The position numbers and the translations under genes are program-made. 16,591 nucleotides of DNA from DATFYM01 sp035315065 (lineage in GTDB: Bacteria; Acidobacteriota; Terriglobia; UBA7540). Below are positions 15,035-16,591 of this stretch, piece after piece (position 1 is the first letter of the stretch; each line of letters starts with the position of its first letter). The notes below the pieces were generated by a model, which did no database searches, had not been told where the DNA came from, and was given only the letters and a program-made list of their open reading frames with translations. The DNA lies in NCBI GenBank assembly GCA_035315065.1, contig DATFYM010000219.1:1-16591 (forward strand), written 5' to 3'.

Positions 15035-15725
15035 CTATTTCGGGAGGACGAGCGAGAATATCCGGAACGCGCCGGGGACGTTTTTTATGTTGTCGATCAA
15101 CCCCACGTCTTCGAAGAGAAAATCGGCTTTGACCCTCGCGTGCGTAGACGCCGACACCAAGATCTGCCCCTTTCCGGCGCGGGCCTCCAACCGCTGGGCA
15201 AAATTCACGTTGGGGCCAAGGGCCGTGTACTGGTCCCTCAGCTCCGGTATGGATCCCGCACGCCAGGCCCACATCAATGGCTTGCGGTGTGTACAACTTC
15301 CACAGATCCAACCACCTCTCGAGCAGAGTGTCGAACCTCTCCTTGAGAGCTCCAGCCGCATGCAATGCGTTCCCAGCGTCCTGTCGACCCTCGTCATCCT
15401 TGTGATTGAAGGCCCCAAACAGCCCCATAACGCCGTCTCCAATAAACTTGTCTAAGACTCCATGATGCTGGAATATGACCTGGGCGGCTGTTTGAAAGTA
15501 CTCTTGAAGGAAGCCAGATATCAGTGTCGGGTGGGCTTTGAGAGCCTCGCAAAGTAGCGAGAATCCCCTAATGTCCCAGAAAGTGATGGTCAGGGTCTGG
15601 GTGCGGATATCCAACAACTCCGGGTTGTTCTCGATTGTCCGAAACACTCGGGGGTCAAAATATCGTTCAAAGCGAATCCACTTCCGGTGCCACGCTTGCA
15701 GCAGATCTTGCTCCGCCAGCATCAT
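15035..15725 (-). pseudogene. Class III nucleotide cyclase, frameshifted
   Basis: Class III cyclases make cAMP or cGMP. Residues 46-161 show the catalytic domain: TITFWDIRGFSLL (metal-binding Asp 51), KFIGDGVMGLFG (Asp 97; Lys 93 is the residue type that favours ATP), and VGLACGIHTG (152-161). The rest, ELRDQYTALGPNVNFAQRLE with the Asn/Arg transition-state pair and an ending FRIFSLVLPK, lies one frame over. The switch is at about 15243. The roughly ten residues normally between HTG and the YTALG region (the G-N-G hairpin) are missing, so this looks like a real deletion of about 28 bases and not a single sequencing slip. There is no sensor domain apart from about 45 N-terminal residues. ATG 15725 overlaps the stop of the upstream 95-aa gene, implying coupled translation. 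The catalytic residues remain, but the product is probably inactive. Confidence 0.8.
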
Positions 15726-16009
15726 GGCGCCGCGTGCTCCCGTGCGAAGGATATCGGAACGTGAACGAGATTATTTCGAGTAAGCTCCCCAGGGAGAGCC
15801 AGGACGGCCTTGTCCTTCGTGAGGCTGACGATCACTGCCCTTACTCGATCGTTCTGAATCTGATCGCGCACTACGTATCCCGAGATATTATTCCCGGGAG
15901 CGATTTCCCAGTAGAAGTATTGCTCAGTGGGAAACATGCCGTCCTTGATCTTGGCCGGAATCAGGACAATTTGGCCGACTTTCACTTTCACGTCGCGCTG
16001 AATAGCCAT
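15722..16009 (-). CDS. Small beta-rich protein of unknown function
   Basis: The protein has 95 residues: MAIQRDVKVKVGQIVLIPA, an EQYFYWEI segment, GNNISGYVVRD, and a C-terminal half with alternating strands (VRAVIVSLTKDKAVLALPG). It has no signal peptide, membrane segment or motif I recognise. The composition suggests an SH3-like or small barrel fold (guess). A very strong Shine-Dalgarno (AGGAGGTGA) and a near-consensus promoter precede it. Its TGA overlaps the ATG of the cyclase, so the two form a coupled operon and the protein may have regulated the cyclase or served the same signal. The reading frame looks intact, although its partner is broken. Confidence 0.7.
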   Translation of the reverse strand: MAIQRDVKVKVGQIVLIPAKIKDGMFPTEQYFYWEIAPGNNISGYVVRDQIQNDRVRAVIVSLTKDKAVLALPGELTRNNLVHVPISFAREHAAP

Positions 16010-16018
16010 TCGAGTTCG

Positions 16019-16027
16019 TCACCTCCT
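16019..16027 (-). promoter_or_regulatory. Strong Shine-Dalgarno of the 95-aa gene
   Basis: AGGAGGTGA on the - strand is a full match to the anti-Shine-Dalgarno sequence, nine bases before the ATG at 16009. It is the strongest such site in the window. Confidence 0.8.
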
Positions 16028-16108
16028 AAGCCCCCAATCATTTTCGTCTTTTTTTCGCCCCAACGCAAGAAGAAATGCAAACCCAAACCCGAAATCCCGT
16101 CGAGTCAG

Positions 16109-16137
16109 ATTATTACTTCATGGGCCGACCCTGTCAA
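16109..16137 (-). promoter_or_regulatory. Near-consensus sigma-70 promoter for the 95-aa/cyclase operon
   Basis: On the - strand, TTGACA (16137-16132) is followed by a 17-base spacer and AATAAT (16114-16109), 11 of 12 consensus bases. Transcription should begin near 16102, leaving a leader of about 93 bases before ATG 16009. Confidence 0.7.
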
Positions 16138-16169
16138 CCGTTACTGCCGAACCGAGGCCAGCACATCGG

Positions 16170-16591
16170 CCCCTAACGATCGGCATTGACACGATTTATA
16201 AATCCAAAGGCAACGTTCCCGAAGCCTTCCTGCGCGGCGCGGGCGTCCCCGAGGACTTCATCACGTACATGAAGTCGCTCGCCGGCAATCCGATCGAGTT
16301 CTATTCCTGCTTCATCAGCTACTCAAGCCGTTCAGGCCAGGACGACGAATTCGCGCGGCGCCTGCACGCCGACCTGCAACAGAACGGCGTGCGCTGCTGG
16401 TTTGCGCCCGAGGACTTGAAGATCGGGGAGAAGTTCCGCACGCGCATTGACGAGTCGATTCGCGTCTACGACAAGCTGATGGTGATCCTGACCGAGCATT
16501 CCATCCTCAGCCCGTGGGTGGAGGAAGAGGTGGAGGCGGCGCTCGAAAAGGAGCGGAAGCAGTCCGGGAAACTGGTGCTCTTTCCCATTCG
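16170..16591 (+). CDS. TIR-domain protein, 5'-truncated and cut by window end
   Basis: The frame reads LTIGIDTIYKSKGNVPEAF, LRGAGVPEDFITYMKSLAG, then the TIR domain FYSCFISYSSRSGQDDEFA (box 1), CWFAPEDLKIGEKF (box 2) and SPWVEEEVEAAL, whose Glu fits the NAD-cleaving glutamate of active TIR domains. TIR domains of bacteria often act in anti-phage defence by consuming NAD or making signalling nucleotides. In proteins I recall, the LRG-GVP...FYSCFISYSS junction follows pentapeptide-like repeats; these are missing. No in-frame ATG or GTG start exists upstream near the homology border, and the region just before is the promoter of the divergent operon. The gene therefore looks truncated at its 5' end and may be a pseudogene; the 3' end lies beyond the window. 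Confidence 0.75.

Noticed and set aside
15635..16189. 184-codon + strand frame opposite the 95-aa gene
   Set aside because: It is the complement of a gene with promoter, Shine-Dalgarno and coupled partner, and shows no family pattern.

Overview
This window looks like a chromosomal stretch of a moderately GC-rich, soil- or environment-type Gram-negative bacterium, most likely Acidobacteriota or a relative. This is inferred from the style of the type VI secretion (T6SS) proteins, the REP-hairpin/RAYT content, the pairing of a large glycosyltransferase with a GH130 protein, and a TIR protein of the type usually carried behind pentapeptide-like repeats. No rRNA or tRNA marker is present, so the taxonomy is a guess.

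Region 1 (1-7455, + strand) is the end of a T6SS operon: an unidentified ORF tail, two divergent tssK baseplate genes in tandem (each 451 aa), tssL (DotU-like) and tssM (IcmF-like, 1175 aa), closed by a good intrinsic terminator. TssK links the baseplate to the TssL/TssM membrane complex, so this is the membrane-anchoring end of the apparatus. Two features stand out: the TssK duplication with a candidate promoter in front of the second copy, and a duplicated GATRVFD motif in the cytoplasmic linker of TssM that could be a phospho-threonine docking site.

Region 2 (7456-8332) holds one small conserved-looking protein of unknown function (134 aa) with its own ribosome binding site.

Region 3 (8333-12308, - strand) is a two-gene carbohydrate operon: a GT4-like glycosyltransferase with a large C-terminal helical domain, then a GH130-family glycosidase/phosphorylase-like protein that carries an internal duplication.

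Region 4 (12309-15034) is about 2.7 kb with no intact gene, rich in repeats. It holds an 83-bp inverted-repeat element with a diverged partner about 760 bp away, a three-unit array with an exact 149-bp period, an inverted pair of CAGAGGCACAGAGA motifs, the C-terminal stump of a REP-associated transposase, a cluster of REP-like hairpins, an imperfect direct duplication, a 32-bp tandem hairpin repeat, and a broken DUF433/DUF5615 toxin-antitoxin module.

Region 5 (15035-16591) has a - strand pair made of a 95-aa unknown protein and a class III nucleotide cyclase. The pair has a strong promoter and Shine-Dalgarno, but the cyclase is broken by a frameshift/deletion. Facing away from it is a TIR-domain gene that appears 5'-truncated and runs off the window. 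Regions 4 and 5 read as a recombination-prone, decaying accessory zone next to an intact T6SS locus.
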